Below are positions 7,383 through 18,211 of a stretch of DNA of 64,000 bases, piece after piece. The notes beneath the pieces are model-generated. The model worked only from the letters and a program-made list of their open reading frames with translations, was not told the origin of the DNA and made no database searches. The position numbers were made by a program, and so were the translations under genes. Origin of the DNA: Mycolicibacterium sp. J2 (GTDB taxonomy: Bacteria; Actinomycetota; Actinomycetes; Mycobacteriales; Mycobacteriaceae). How positions within the stretch are numbered: the stretch's first letter is position 1; each line of letters starts with the position of its first letter. The stretch covers positions 1 through 64,000 of the forward strand of contig NZ_JAPFPY010000027.1 of NCBI RefSeq assembly GCF_026240945.1, read 5' to 3'.

Positions 7383-9061
7383 AGCCGGCTCTCCAGGCGG
7401 GACGACACCCCGGCCTCCTGCAGGTCCAACCGCTCCAGCATGGCGCGCACCGCTTCGTCTTCGATGTGGCCTTCGTCGCGCTCGGTGATGAGTGCCGCCC
7501 GCTGGGCGGACAGCACGTCACGGTAGAGCGCCGAGAACACCTTCGCGCGTTTGGTCGGGGCCTCGGGATCGGGCATCTCCTCGACGTCCTCGGAGTGCCT
7601 GGCGATCGCCGTGCGGATCTCGGCGAGCACCTGCGGATCCATCCCCTCGGGCGGGTTGTCCCGGAATTCCGCCAGGACCCGGTCGGCGGCGGCGTGCACC
7701 ACCCGTTCGGCCTTCAGTTCCTCCTCCCGGTCGGCGGCGTGGTCGTCGTTGAACCGGGACAGCTGGAGGCGGCGGATCAGCCACGGCAGCGACCACCCCT
7801 GGATCAGCAAGGTGCCGACGCTCACCACGAAGGCGATGGCCTGGATGGTGGCGCGCTCGGGAAACGGCTCCCCGTCGATGGTCGTCGCGGGAATCGCGGC
7901 CGCCGCGGCCAGGGTGACCACGCCCCGCATCCCGGTCCAGGACACCACCACGTTCTCCTGCCAGGACAGCGTGCGCCGGTCGATGCGTGAGCGCCACTTG
8001 CCGGGCGGCTTGCGCCGGGTCCCGATCGCGCCCCGGGCCCGCGCCGGCGCCGGCACGCTGAGCCGCGTCTCCACGTGGCGGAACAGCTTGTTGCGACCGA
8101 ACATCGCGAACACCGACAGTGGCCGGATGGCCAGCACGATCACCAGCACGATCGCCGAGGCGATGGCCACCTCCATCAGCGACTCGTGGGCTTCGCGCAG
8201 GTCCTCCAATACGAACCGCAGATGCAGGCCGATATAGGCGAACACGAACGCTTCCAGCAGTACGTCGACGGAGTTCCACACGTAGCGCTCCTGCAGCCGG
8301 GTCTGATAGCCGGCATCCAGGGTCCCGTTGCCCACCACGAAACCGGCGACGACGACCGCCAGCACACCGGACGCGTGCAGTTCCTCGGCAGCGATGAACG
8401 CAGCGAACGGCACGACCAGGCCCTGCACCGTCTCCAGGCCCGGATTGGCCAGCCGGCGGCGGATCCAGAGGGTGACGTAGCCGAGCGCGGCACCGACCAG
8501 CGGCCCGACCACCGCGCTGTACCCGAAGAGCAGGAACGGGTTTTCGATGAAGGTGTGACTGCCGGCCACCTGCGCGACGGCGACCGAGAACAACGCCAGC
8601 GCGGCGGCGTCGTTGATCAGGCTCTCGCCGGTCAGGATGGCCATCACGCGTTTGGGCAGGCCGAGTTTGCGGCCCACCGCGACGGCGGTGACGGCATCGG
8701 GTGGCGCCACGATGGCGCCGAGCACCAGCGCCGTGCCGAAGGTCAACGGCACCAAGGCCAGCCCGGAGGACACCGCGGCGACCGCGAAGGCGCTGATCAC
8801 CACCAGGCCGACACCCAGGCCGAGGATCGGGCGGATGTTGCGCAGGAACGTCGGGAACGAGAAGTCCAGGGCGGCCGAATACAGCAGCGGCGGCAGTACC
8901 ACCGTCAGCAGGATGTGCGAATCGAGTTCGGGTGCTTCGAATCCGGGCAGGAACGACACGGCGATGCCGACGACCACGATCATCAGGGCGGGTTCGAAGC
9001 CACGACGGTGGGCGATGGCGGTGACCAGGATGGCTCCGACGACGACGAGGATCAGTTCCAC
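7379..9061 (-). CDS. Monovalent cation:proton antiporter (CPA1 family)
   Basis: 560 residues with about twelve hydrophobic segments in the first 400 residues, then a hydrophilic cytoplasmic tail of about 140 residues rich in charged helices. Family marks include GAIVAPPDAVTAVAV and ESLINDAAALALF, which hold the Asp/Asn residues of the transport site, and a later GMRGVVTLA helix. It probably exchanges Na+ or K+ for H+ across the plasma membrane for pH and salt balance. Convergent with the paralogue pair, overlapping by four bases; the start lies 44 bases from the end of nei1, in the same direction. Exact ion preference cannot be predicted. Confidence 0.88.
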   Translation of the reverse strand: MELILVVVGAILVTAIAHRRGFEPALMIVVVGIAVSFLPGFEAPELDSHILLTVVLPPLLYSAALDFSFPTFLRNIRPILGLGVGLVVISAFAVAAVSSGLALVPLTFGTALVLGAIVAPPDAVTAVAVGRKLGLPKRVMAILTGESLINDAAALALFSVAVAQVAGSHTFIENPFLLFGYSAVVGPLVGAALGYVTLWIRRRLANPGLETVQGLVVPFAAFIAAEELHASGVLAVVVAGFVVGNGTLDAGYQTRLQERYVWNSVDVLLEAFVFAYIGLHLRFVLEDLREAHESLMEVAIASAIVLVIVLAIRPLSVFAMFGRNKLFRHVETRLSVPAPARARGAIGTRRKPPGKWRSRIDRRTLSWQENVVVSWTGMRGVVTLAAAAAIPATTIDGEPFPERATIQAIAFVVSVGTLLIQGWSLPWLIRRLQLSRFNDDHAADREEELKAERVVHAAADRVLAEFRDNPPEGMDPQVLAEIRTAIARHSEDVEEMPDPEAPTKRAKVFSALYRDVLSAQRAALITERDEGHIEDEAVRAMLERLDLQEAGVSSRLESRL

Positions 9062-9105
9062 GTACTGATTGTCCCGTCAAAGGCCTCGACGTGCCCGACC
9101 GGTGG

Positions 9106-9897
9106 TCAGGACTGGCAGTTCGGGCACCAGAAGACGTTGCGCGCCTCCAGTTCGGCGGTGCGGATGGCGGTGCCGCACACCCGGCACGGATCCCCGGCCC
9201 GGCGGTACACGTAGGTGCGCGGCCGGCCCTCGCGATAGGACGGGGCACCGTGGTCGTGCTCCGGGCGCACGACCACGATCTTGCCGCGCCGCACCCCGAC
9301 CTTCATCAGCGCCACCAGATCGGTCCACATGTCCCCGAACTCGCGTGCGTCGATGTGGGTGCCGGGGCGGTACGGGTCGATCCGATGCCGGAACAACAGT
9401 TCGCTGCGATAGACATTGCCGACCCCGGCCAGCACCGCCTGGTCCATCAGCAGACCACCGATAGTCCTGCGGGACTTGGCAATTCGCTTCCAGGCCAGCT
9501 CTGGGTCGGCATCGGACCGCAGCGGGTCCGGGCCGAGCCGGGCCACCACGTCATCGACGCTGGGCTCGTCGATCAGCTCGCAGACGGTGGGCCCGCGCAG
9601 GTCGGTGCCGTACTCGGCGCCCACCATCCGCATCCGGACCTGACCGACCGGCAGTGGTAGCGGTACCGGCGCTTCGGTGAAGCTGCCGTACAAGCCGAGG
9701 TGCACGTGTACCACCGCGCCGCCGGCGTAGTGGTGGAACAGGTGTTTACCCCAGGCGTCGGCCTTGCGCAGCACCTGTCCGTCGACAGTTGCGGCGTCGG
9801 CGAACTTTCCCTGCGGACTGGACACCGTCACCGGTGCGCGCCCGAACCGCTTCTGATGCAGCCGGGCCAGCCGGTGCAGGGTGTGCCCCTCTGGCAT
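9106..9897 (-). CDS. nei1: Endonuclease VIII-like DNA glycosylase (Fpg/Nei)
   Basis: 263 residues. It begins M-P-E-G-H: the Pro2 nucleophile and Glu3 are those of bifunctional Fpg/Nei glycosylase/AP lyases, which remove oxidised pyrimidines. A helix-two-turn-helix region precedes a C-terminal zinc finger, CRVCGT then CPNC (Cys-x2-Cys, 16 residues, Cys-x2-Cys), and the protein ends shortly after. Matches Rv2464c in type and position. The stop of upstream rpiB is only 15 bases away, so the two are probably co-transcribed, as in M. tuberculosis. Confidence 0.92.
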   Translation of the reverse strand: MPEGHTLHRLARLHQKRFGRAPVTVSSPQGKFADAATVDGQVLRKADAWGKHLFHHYAGGAVVHVHLGLYGSFTEAPVPLPLPVGQVRMRMVGAEYGTDLRGPTVCELIDEPSVDDVVARLGPDPLRSDADPELAWKRIAKSRRTIGGLLMDQAVLAGVGNVYRSELLFRHRIDPYRPGTHIDAREFGDMWTDLVALMKVGVRRGKIVVVRPEHDHGAPSYREGRPRTYVYRRAGDPCRVCGTAIRTAELEARNVFWCPNCQS

Positions 9898-9912
9898 CGG
9901 TCGCGCCGTAGA

Positions 9913-10392
9913 TCAGGCGGGTGCGCCCGGGACCGGCGGCGCGATGTGGTCCTTCTCGTACTGGGCCAGGATGTCGATCCGGCGCTGGTGCCGCTCGGCT
10001 TCCGACCACGGCGTGGACAGGAAGGCATCGACGATGGCCAGCGCTTCCTCGGTGGTGTGCATGCGGCCACCGATGCCGACCAGCTGGGCGTTGTTGTGTT
10101 GGCGGGCCAACTGCGCGGTCTCGACGCTCCACGCCAGGGCACACCGGGCGCCGGGCACCTTGTTGGCCGCGATCTGCTCGCCGTTGCCCGAGCCGCCCAG
10201 CACGATGCCGAGGCTCTCGGGGTCGTTGACGGTCTTGATGGCGGCGGCGATGCAGAATGCCGGGTAATCGTCGTCGGCGTCGTAGGCGTAGGCGCCGCAG
10301 TCGATCGGCTCGTGGCCGCTCTTGAGCAGGTGGTCGATGATCGTTTTCTTGAATTCGAATCCGGCGTGGTCGGCACCGATGTAGACGCGCAT
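9913..10392 (-). CDS. rpiB: Ribose-5-phosphate isomerase B
   Basis: 159 residues. It converts ribose-5-phosphate and ribulose-5-phosphate in the pentose phosphate pathway. The start MRVYIGADHAGFEFK is diagnostic for RpiB, and GGSGNGEQIAANK is the phosphate/active-site loop. As in other actinobacterial enzymes, the catalytic base is expected to be the Glu of that loop (GNGE) rather than a Cys. Rv2465c equivalent. It sits directly upstream of nei1 on the same strand. Confidence 0.95.
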   Translation of the reverse strand: MRVYIGADHAGFEFKKTIIDHLLKSGHEPIDCGAYAYDADDDYPAFCIAAAIKTVNDPESLGIVLGGSGNGEQIAANKVPGARCALAWSVETAQLARQHNNAQLVGIGGRMHTTEEALAIVDAFLSTPWSEAERHQRRIDILAQYEKDHIAPPVPGAPA

Positions 10393-10410
10393 GGCGGTAA
10401 CCCTAACCTG

Positions 10411-10956
10411 TCAGCGTTTCACCACCAGAGCGTCGACCAGGAGGTCGAGCAGGCGGGCGGCTTGCGGGGCGGACCTGCTGGCCAGCACGATGCCCAACAT
10501 GCTCGTCACGACGTCGTCGGGGTCGAGGTCGTCGCGCAGGCTGCCGTCCTTGGCACCCGCGGCGAGCAGGGCCGACATCGCGCCGACGATGGCGGCCCTG
10601 GTCTGGGTGGGTTCCACCACCCCGGAGGCGAACATCGCCTGCAGCGATTCGGCCATCCCCCGCTTGGCGGCGACGAAGGTGGCATACCGGTCCATCCAGT
10701 GTCGCAGCGCCGGCACCGGGTCATGCCGTTGCAACAGCTCCTCGGCCGACGCCGCGACCTCGGCCAGCTCGGTGGAGTAGACCGCCTCGATCAGCGCCTC
10801 CCGGGTCGGGAAGTGCCGATAGAGCGTCCCGATGCCGACACCGGCGTCGCGGGCGATCGCCTCCAGGGAGACCGGCCCGTCGGCCGTGGCGAAGGCCGCG
10901 GCCGCGGCCGCCAGCAGTCGGGCGCGGTTGCGCCGGGCATCGGCCCGTTCCGCCAT
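10411..10956 (-). CDS. TetR-family repressor
   Basis: 181 residues. The N-terminal helix-turn-helix has the usual pattern (ARRNRARLLAAAAAAFA, then IARDAGVGIGTLYRHFPTRE) and is followed by a variable ligand-binding domain with an Ala/Met/Leu-rich core. It is divergent from an aldo-keto reductase gene. Two near-identical palindromes lie between the two starts, one touching this start, so it very likely represses both itself and the reductase. The ligand is unknown; an aldehyde or ketone substrate of the reductase would be logical. Confidence 0.9.
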   Translation of the reverse strand: MAERADARRNRARLLAAAAAAFATADGPVSLEAIARDAGVGIGTLYRHFPTREALIEAVYSTELAEVAASAEELLQRHDPVPALRHWMDRYATFVAAKRGMAESLQAMFASGVVEPTQTRAAIVGAMSALLAAGAKDGSLRDDLDPDDVVTSMLGIVLASRSAPQAARLLDLLVDALVVKR

Positions 10957-10957
10957 A

Positions 10958-11004
10958 GCGGAGGCACCTCCGTTTTGTTACGGTGAAAGCGGAGGTTCCT
11001 CCGC
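10958..11004. promoter_or_regulatory. Twin palindromic operators between tetR and aldo-keto reductase
   Basis: Palindrome 1 is GCGGAGGCACCTCCG (10958-10972) and palindrome 2 is GCGGAGGTTCCTCCGC (10989-11004). Both share GCGGAGG-N2-CCTCCG, and their centres are about 31 bases apart, about three DNA turns, so two repressor dimers could sit on one face. The separating segment TTTTGTTACGGTGAAA likely contains the promoters. Confidence 0.75.
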
Positions 11005-11037
11005 ATCGCTGTCAGTATGACATCTCAGGAGCTCGGC

Positions 11038-11967
11038 ATGACCACCTCACACCCCGGCGGTACCGGCACCCTCGGCGAGCACACCGTCGCCCGAATCGGC
11101 TACGGCGCCATGGGACTCGAGCACGACGTCCCCCATGACGACGCGCTGGCGGTGTTGCGCAGGGCCGTCGCACTGGGCGTCAACCACATCGACACCGCAT
11201 CCTTCTACGCCGACGGCCTGGTGAATCGGCGCATTCGGGATGCGCTCTCCCCGCACGCCGACGACCTGGTGATCGTCAGCAAGGTCGGCGCCCGATCCGC
11301 CGCCTCCGGACCGCTCCCCCTGGTGCTGGCCCAGCAGCCGGCCGAGTTGCGCGCCGCCGTCGAACTGGACCTGGCCGAGCTGGGAATGGAACGAATCCCA
11401 GTGGTCAATCTGCGCCGGGCCGATCTGGGGCCGGGCCTGATCGCCGAGGGCGACCAGATCGTCGACCTCGACGACCAACTGGCCGAGCTGATCACGTTGC
11501 GCGACGAGGGCAAGATCGGCGGCATCGGAATCAGCAATGTCGACCTGGCCACCCTGCACCGCGCACTGCCGGCCGGCATCGTGTGCGTTCAGAACGCCTA
11601 CAACATGCTCAATCGCACGCACGAAGACGAACTGGCGCTGTGCACGGAGCGGGGCATCGCCTGGGTACCGTTCTTTCCGCTGGGCTCGGCATTTCCCCGC
11701 TTCCCCAAGGTCGCCGACAACGCTGTGGTGCAAGGCGTCGCGCGCGAGCTCGGCGTCACCGGCGCCCAGGTCGGGCTGGCGTGGCTGCTGGCGCACGCCC
11801 CGAACATCCTGCTCATCGCCGGCACCGCCAAAGTGGCGCACCTGGAGCAGAACCTGGCCGCCGGCGAAATCGTGTTCAGCTCCGAACAGTTGGCGGCACT
11901 GGACGGCGTCGCGGCCGAATCACCCGATGGTGATGGCGTCGAGGCGTTCCTTGATGAACGCCGATGA
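11038..11967 (+). CDS. Aldo/keto reductase
   Basis: 309 residues from the ATG at 11038, which has AGGAG seven bases upstream; the ATG at 11017 is less likely. TIM-barrel oxidoreductase using NAD(P)H. Visible marks: GYGAMGL near the N-terminus, HIDTASFYADG containing the catalytic Asp and Tyr, KVGA with the catalytic Lys, GISN, and a C-terminal LLIAGTAKVAHLEQNL cofactor-binding stretch. The usual catalytic-site His is replaced: the segment reads VVNLRRADL where many family members have a His. Divergent TetR and twin operators indicate induction by a small molecule. The 3' end overlaps the convergent oxygenase gene by 48 bases. Confidence 0.88.
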   Translation: MTTSHPGGTGTLGEHTVARIGYGAMGLEHDVPHDDALAVLRRAVALGVNHIDTASFYADGLVNRRIRDALSPHADDLVIVSKVGARSAASGPLPLVLAQQPAELRAAVELDLAELGMERIPVVNLRRADLGPGLIAEGDQIVDLDDQLAELITLRDEGKIGGIGISNVDLATLHRALPAGIVCVQNAYNMLNRTHEDELALCTERGIAWVPFFPLGSAFPRFPKVADNAVVQGVARELGVTGAQVGLAWLLAHAPNILLIAGTAKVAHLEQNLAAGEIVFSSEQLAALDGVAAESPDGDGVEAFLDERR

Positions 11968-12879
11968 CGTCACCGGGTCCAGGCCGGCCACCTTGCCGAT
12001 CGGCGGCTCCAGCGGGGTGACCAACGCGTCGTGGTTGGCCTCGTAGAAGTAGATGAGCGAGACCAGATCCTCTTCCGGAGCATGCGGCTGCGGCGGCAGC
12101 ACGCGGTGCCGGCCCGACGGCCACCGCCGTCCGCTCCAATACTCCAGCAGATCACCGATATTCACCGTGAGCGCACCCGGCTGCCACGGCGCGTCCTCCC
12201 ACCCTGCGGCCTCCGAGTAGACCTGCAGTCCACCGGCGCCGGGCTCGCGGTCCAGCACCGTGACGGTGCCGAAGTCGGTGTGCGGCCCGATCCGGAACTG
12301 CCCCGGCTCGGGCTCGCCCACCACGCTCACCGGCGGGTAATGGTTGATGTTCATCGTCCACGTCGGCCGATCAGCCAGCGCGGCAAAGGGATTCGCCGGC
12401 AAGCCGAGCGCGTGGGCGAACAGGGCCAGCAGATCGTCGGACACCATGCGCATCTGGGCGGTGTACTCGGCCACCAGGCCCTGCAGATGCGGCACCTCGG
12501 CGGGCCACACGTTGGGCGCGAACCAGATCCGGTCCACCTCGGGATCACCGGTCGCGGTCTCCGCGCCCAGGCTGTAGCTCTCCTTCAGGTCCGGCGGGGT
12601 CTCGGTGCCCTCGGCGTAGCCGTTGGCCTCCGCACCCGGTCCGATCCAGCCGTGCCCACCGACCGGCACCGAGTAGCGCCGCTTCACCTCGTCGGGCAGC
12701 GCGAAGAACTCCCTGGCCGCCGCCCGCACACCGGCGGCCAGTTCCGGGTCCACCCCATGTCCGGTGATCACGATGAACCCGGCCCGCTGCAGACCCTCGT
12801 CCACCTCCACCGCCAGCGCGTCGGCATCGGCACCGCCGGCATACCAACGGGAAATATCCACCGTCGCAATGGCACTCAT
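11920..12879 (-). CDS. 2-oxoglutarate/Fe(II) oxygenase, isopenicillin-N-synthase-like
   Basis: 319 residues starting at 12879 (ATG overlapping the deaminase stop as ATGA). N-terminal DIOX_N region with AGFIVITGHGVD; the core carries the iron triad HTD (in GPHTDFG) and the distal His in SGRHRV, with the Arg of the 2-oxoglutarate site expected near it. This family includes plant dioxygenases and fungal thymine hydroxylase-like enzymes. It is the third gene of a coupled operon after a nucleobase permease and a nucleoside/base deaminase, so a pyrimidine or purine base or derivative is the likely substrate (inference). Overlaps the aldo-keto reductase by 48 bases, tail to tail. Confidence 0.85.
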   Translation of the reverse strand: MSAIATVDISRWYAGGADADALAVEVDEGLQRAGFIVITGHGVDPELAAGVRAAAREFFALPDEVKRRYSVPVGGHGWIGPGAEANGYAEGTETPPDLKESYSLGAETATGDPEVDRIWFAPNVWPAEVPHLQGLVAEYTAQMRMVSDDLLALFAHALGLPANPFAALADRPTWTMNINHYPPVSVVGEPEPGQFRIGPHTDFGTVTVLDREPGAGGLQVYSEAAGWEDAPWQPGALTVNIGDLLEYWSGRRWPSGRHRVLPPQPHAPEEDLVSLIYFYEANHDALVTPLEPPIGKVAGLDPVTSSAFIKERLDAITIG

Positions 12880-13316
12880 TCGCCGATATCCTCCGCCCAC
12901 AGTTCCGGCTTGGCGGCGATGAACTCTTCCATCATCGCCACACATCGTTCGTCGTCCAGCAGCGTAACCGCCACCCCGTGCTCGGCCAGCCAGTCGTGGC
13001 CGCCGTGAAAAGTCCGGGCCTCCCCGATCACCACCGCGCCGATATTGAACTGCCGCACCAGCCCGCTGCAGTACCAGCACGGCGACAGGGTGGTGACCAT
13101 CACTGTGGACCGGTAACCGCGCTGACGGCCCGCGGCCCGGAAGGCATCGGTCTCGGCGTGCACCGACGGATCGTCGTTCTGCACCCGGCGGTTGTGCCCG
13201 GCACCCAGCAACTGCCCGTCCGCACTGAACAACGCCGCACCGATCGGGATCCCACCCTCGGACAGTCCTTTTCGGGCTTCCTCGACCGCGACGTCGAGCA
13301 TCTGCTCCGGTGTCAT
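12876..13316 (-). CDS. Cytidine/deoxycytidylate-type deaminase (nucleobase deaminase)
   Basis: 146 residues from the ATG at 13316, which overlaps the permease stop as ATGA. Zinc deaminase motifs are clear: HAETDAF (His ligand and catalytic Glu) and PCWYC (two Cys ligands). Length and the GGIPIGAALF start resemble yeast-type cytosine deaminase and related guanine/nucleoside deaminases. With a cytosine-permease-type gene upstream, cytosine to uracil is the simplest reaction, but another aminated base is possible. Middle gene of the three-gene operon 14707-11920. Confidence 0.87.
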   Translation of the reverse strand: MTPEQMLDVAVEEARKGLSEGGIPIGAALFSADGQLLGAGHNRRVQNDDPSVHAETDAFRAAGRQRGYRSTVMVTTLSPCWYCSGLVRQFNIGAVVIGEARTFHGGHDWLAEHGVAVTLLDDERCVAMMEEFIAAKPELWAEDIGE

Positions 13317-14707
13317 ACCAGGGCACGCTCCGCGGCGACCTTGGACCGGCACAGCACCAGGTAGCTCGCGCCGGCGATCAGGAAGCCGACGAAGAAGGTG
13401 ATGTCACCGAGCTGGGGCACGCCACGGGCGATGAAGCCGACGAACTTCTCCTGGTTGGAGAACAGCAGCACCGAGATCACCAAGCCGAGCAGGAAGGCTG
13501 ACAGCCCTGGCCAGTTCGCATACGAGCGGTCGTACAGGAATCCGGCAACCGACTGCCCGCGTCGCAGATACTGATCGGCGAACACCACGCCCAGCCACGG
13601 CCCGATCCAATACGCGATGATCAACAGGAACGCCTCATAGCTGGCCGCGGCGTCGGCCAGTGCCCACCAGGCGATCAGGAATCCGGCCACCCCGAAGAAC
13701 ACGGTGACCAATGCGCGGGCCACGTGGTGCGGCAGCTTGATCCCGATGGTGACGAACGCCATGGCCCCGGAGTACACGTTGATCGCATTGGCGGCCACCG
13801 CACCGATCGCGATGGCCAGCAACGTCAGCTTGGCCAGCCAGGAGCCCAGCTCGGAGGTGAACGCCTCGGTCGGATTCTCCGACAGGGCCGGACCGATGGT
13901 CACCGACGCGGCGCCGACCACCTCCAGCACCACACACGACACGAAAAGTCCTGCGGCGGCGAACCATCCGGTGCGTTTGGTGTTCACGCTGGAGGGCAGG
14001 TAGCGGGTGTAGTCGGCGGCGTACGGCGTCCAGCCGGCGGCATAACCGAACGTGGTGCCGACCGTCAGCAGGAAGCCACCGAGGCCACCGACGCCGCCTT
14101 CGACGGCCGGTGCGCCCGGATGGGACTTGGCCAGGATGGCCACCGAGGTGATCACGAAGATGACCGCGAGCACCGGGAAGGCCCACCGCTCGAACGCCTG
14201 CACCAGGTTGTGCCCGAAGAAGGCCAGCGCGGTCTGCAACACCACGATGATCACCAAGGCCAGCAGCGGACCGATATGGAACAGGGTGGACAGCGCGAAG
14301 GCCCCGCTGACACTGTTGGTGGCAAACCAACCGACCCCGGCCGTCACCGACATCAGAGCCGCGGGAACCACATTGCCCTTGAACCCGAAGGGCAACCGGC
14401 CCAACACCATCTGCGGGACCCCGTGCAGCGGTCCGCGCGCCGACAGGAAGTAGTGCGCGATGGCACCCAGCCCGGTGCCTACCACGATCCCGGCGACGGC
14501 CTGCCAGAACGTCATGCCGTAGTAGGCGACCGCGAGCACACCGACGAAGATCGTCGCGAATTCGAGGTTGGGCGAGGTCCACGTCCAGAACAACTGACTG
14601 GGCTTACCGTGCCGGTCGGCCTCTGCGATGAACTCATTCCCGCCGGGTTCGACTGCTGCGATCTTGTCTCGATAGGACCCGTCGGTGGTGGGTTCGGCCG
14701 CTGTCAT
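13313..14707 (-). CDS. NCS1 nucleobase permease (cytosine/purine type)
   Basis: 464 residues from the ATG at 14707; another ATG lies eight codons upstream. About twelve transmembrane segments, with NCS1 features such as SPNLEFATIF, an early PFGFKG loop and a GWTPYAADYTRYLP segment. NCS1 carriers import cytosine, purines, hydantoins or allantoin with H+ or Na+. First gene of an operon with the deaminase and the 2OG oxygenase; both junctions are ATGA overlaps, so stoichiometric expression is expected. This operon lies between the backbone genes rpiB and the Rv2466c homologue, so it is an accessory insertion. Confidence 0.87.
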   Translation of the reverse strand: MTAAEPTTDGSYRDKIAAVEPGGNEFIAEADRHGKPSQLFWTWTSPNLEFATIFVGVLAVAYYGMTFWQAVAGIVVGTGLGAIAHYFLSARGPLHGVPQMVLGRLPFGFKGNVVPAALMSVTAGVGWFATNSVSGAFALSTLFHIGPLLALVIIVVLQTALAFFGHNLVQAFERWAFPVLAVIFVITSVAILAKSHPGAPAVEGGVGGLGGFLLTVGTTFGYAAGWTPYAADYTRYLPSSVNTKRTGWFAAAGLFVSCVVLEVVGAASVTIGPALSENPTEAFTSELGSWLAKLTLLAIAIGAVAANAINVYSGAMAFVTIGIKLPHHVARALVTVFFGVAGFLIAWWALADAAASYEAFLLIIAYWIGPWLGVVFADQYLRRGQSVAGFLYDRSYANWPGLSAFLLGLVISVLLFSNQEKFVGFIARGVPQLGDITFFVGFLIAGASYLVLCRSKVAAERALV

Positions 14708-14828
14708 GAGAGGTACTTTCTCATCTCGCACCGCGCCGCGCAGTGCGGATCAACCAGCTACCCGCCAGGGTTACCGGCGTAATCCTCGATGAACATCTCG
14801 GATCGCGACCGAATCCGCACGTCAGCGC

Positions 14829-15437
14829 CTAGTCGAATTCGGGTGACTCCGTCCGTGTGCGCTTGAGCTCCCAGAAGTGCGGGTAGCCGGCGAAGATCAC
14901 CGAGGCGTCCCACAGCTTGCCGGCCTCTTCCCCGCGCGGGATGCGGGAGAGCACCGGGCCGAAGAACGCGGTCTTGTTGACGTGGATGGTCGGCGTGCCG
15001 ACATCCGGGCCGACCGGGTCCATGCCCTCGTGGTGACTCTTGCGCAGCGCCTCGTCGAACTTGTCGCTGGTGGCCGCCTCGACCAGTTCGGCGGGCAGGC
15101 CCAATTCCTCCAGCGATTCGCGGATGACCCACTCAAAATCCTTGATGCCCTGGTTGTGGATCCGGGTGCCCAGTGCTGTGTAGAGCGGAGCCAGGATCTC
15201 CGGCCCCTTGGCCTGCTCGGCGGCGATGGCGACGCGGACCGGTCCCCACGCCTTCTTCATCATCTCCAAGTACTCCTCGGGCAGGTCACGCCCTTCGTTG
15301 AGCACCGCCAGGCTCATCACGTGGAAGTTGACGTCGATATCGCGCACCTTCTGGACTTCCAGGATCCAGCGAGAGGTGATCCAGGCCCACGGGCACAGCG
15401 GATCGAACCAGAAATCTGCGACATCTTTCTTCGCCAT
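14829..15437 (-). CDS. DsbA-fold mycothiol-linked oxidoreductase (Rv2466c family), CPWA active site
   Basis: 202 residues from the ATG at 15437 with AGAGGA upstream. Thioredoxin-fold protein with an inserted helical domain. It matches Rv2466c, a mycothiol-dependent reductase that activates nitro-aromatic drugs in M. tuberculosis. The start reads ADFWFDPLCPWAWITSRW. The active site is Cys-Pro-Trp-Ala, whereas I recall CPWC in Rv2466c, so the resolving cysteine is Ala (codon GCC). The protein could still work by a monothiol mechanism with mycothiol. The cis-Pro loop is GTPTIHV. Divergent from pepN across about 120 bases. Confidence 0.85.
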   Translation of the reverse strand: MAKKDVADFWFDPLCPWAWITSRWILEVQKVRDIDVNFHVMSLAVLNEGRDLPEEYLEMMKKAWGPVRVAIAAEQAKGPEILAPLYTALGTRIHNQGIKDFEWVIRESLEELGLPAELVEAATSDKFDEALRKSHHEGMDPVGPDVGTPTIHVNKTAFFGPVLSRIPRGEEAGKLWDASVIFAGYPHFWELKRTRTESPEFD

Positions 15438-15548
15438 GGCAGTAAGTCCTCTCGAGGTTGGGCATGACCATCCTCCCAACACAACTTCAGGCGTGCGGCC
15501 GATGTTCCCGGGGACGGACTTCGGTCCCCCGGTCGTCGCAGTTCCGAC

Positions 15549-15560
15549 TAGGTTGGTCGG
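15549..15560 (+). promoter_or_regulatory. -10 element for leaderless pepN start
   Basis: TAGGTT (15549-15554) lies six bases before the GTG at 15561, and no Shine-Dalgarno is present. A leaderless mRNA is likely. Confidence 0.45.
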
Positions 15561-18119
<2,559 letters not shown>

Positions 18120-18122
18120 CTT

Positions 18123-18187
18123 CCTTCCGCGAGCGGCCGCGTTTGCACGCCGACACGCCGTAGATCGCGTGCAAACGGGGCCGCTCG
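18123..18187 (+). repeat. 65-bp palindromic repeat, left copy
   Basis: Contains 21-base arms (18130-18150 and 18167-18187) with a single G/C mismatch around a 16-base loop. The arms read CGAGCGGCC-x-CGTTTGCACGC. The right copy at 18561-18625 is its reverse complement at 58 of 65 positions. It begins right after the pepN stop and looks like a REP-type element that may also end pepN transcription, although no T tract follows. Confidence 0.85.
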
Positions 18188-18198
18188 CCGGGGGTGCT

Positions 18199-18211
18199 TA
18201 CGCTGCTGGCC
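18199..18211 (+). promoter_or_regulatory. -10 element for leaderless HNH gene
   Basis: TACGCT (18199-18204) is followed by seven bases and the ATG at 18212. It lies just inside the left palindromic repeat, so the cassette carries its own promoter. Confidence 0.5.

Noticed and set aside
11920..13326. Single 468-codon fusion of deaminase and oxygenase
   Set aside because: The upstream part is an out-of-frame shadow of the deaminase; the real oxygenase start at 12879 overlaps the deaminase stop.
14708..14828. Riboswitch before the nucleobase permease
   Set aside because: Only a short imperfect inverted repeat was seen; no purine-riboswitch core or other known consensus.
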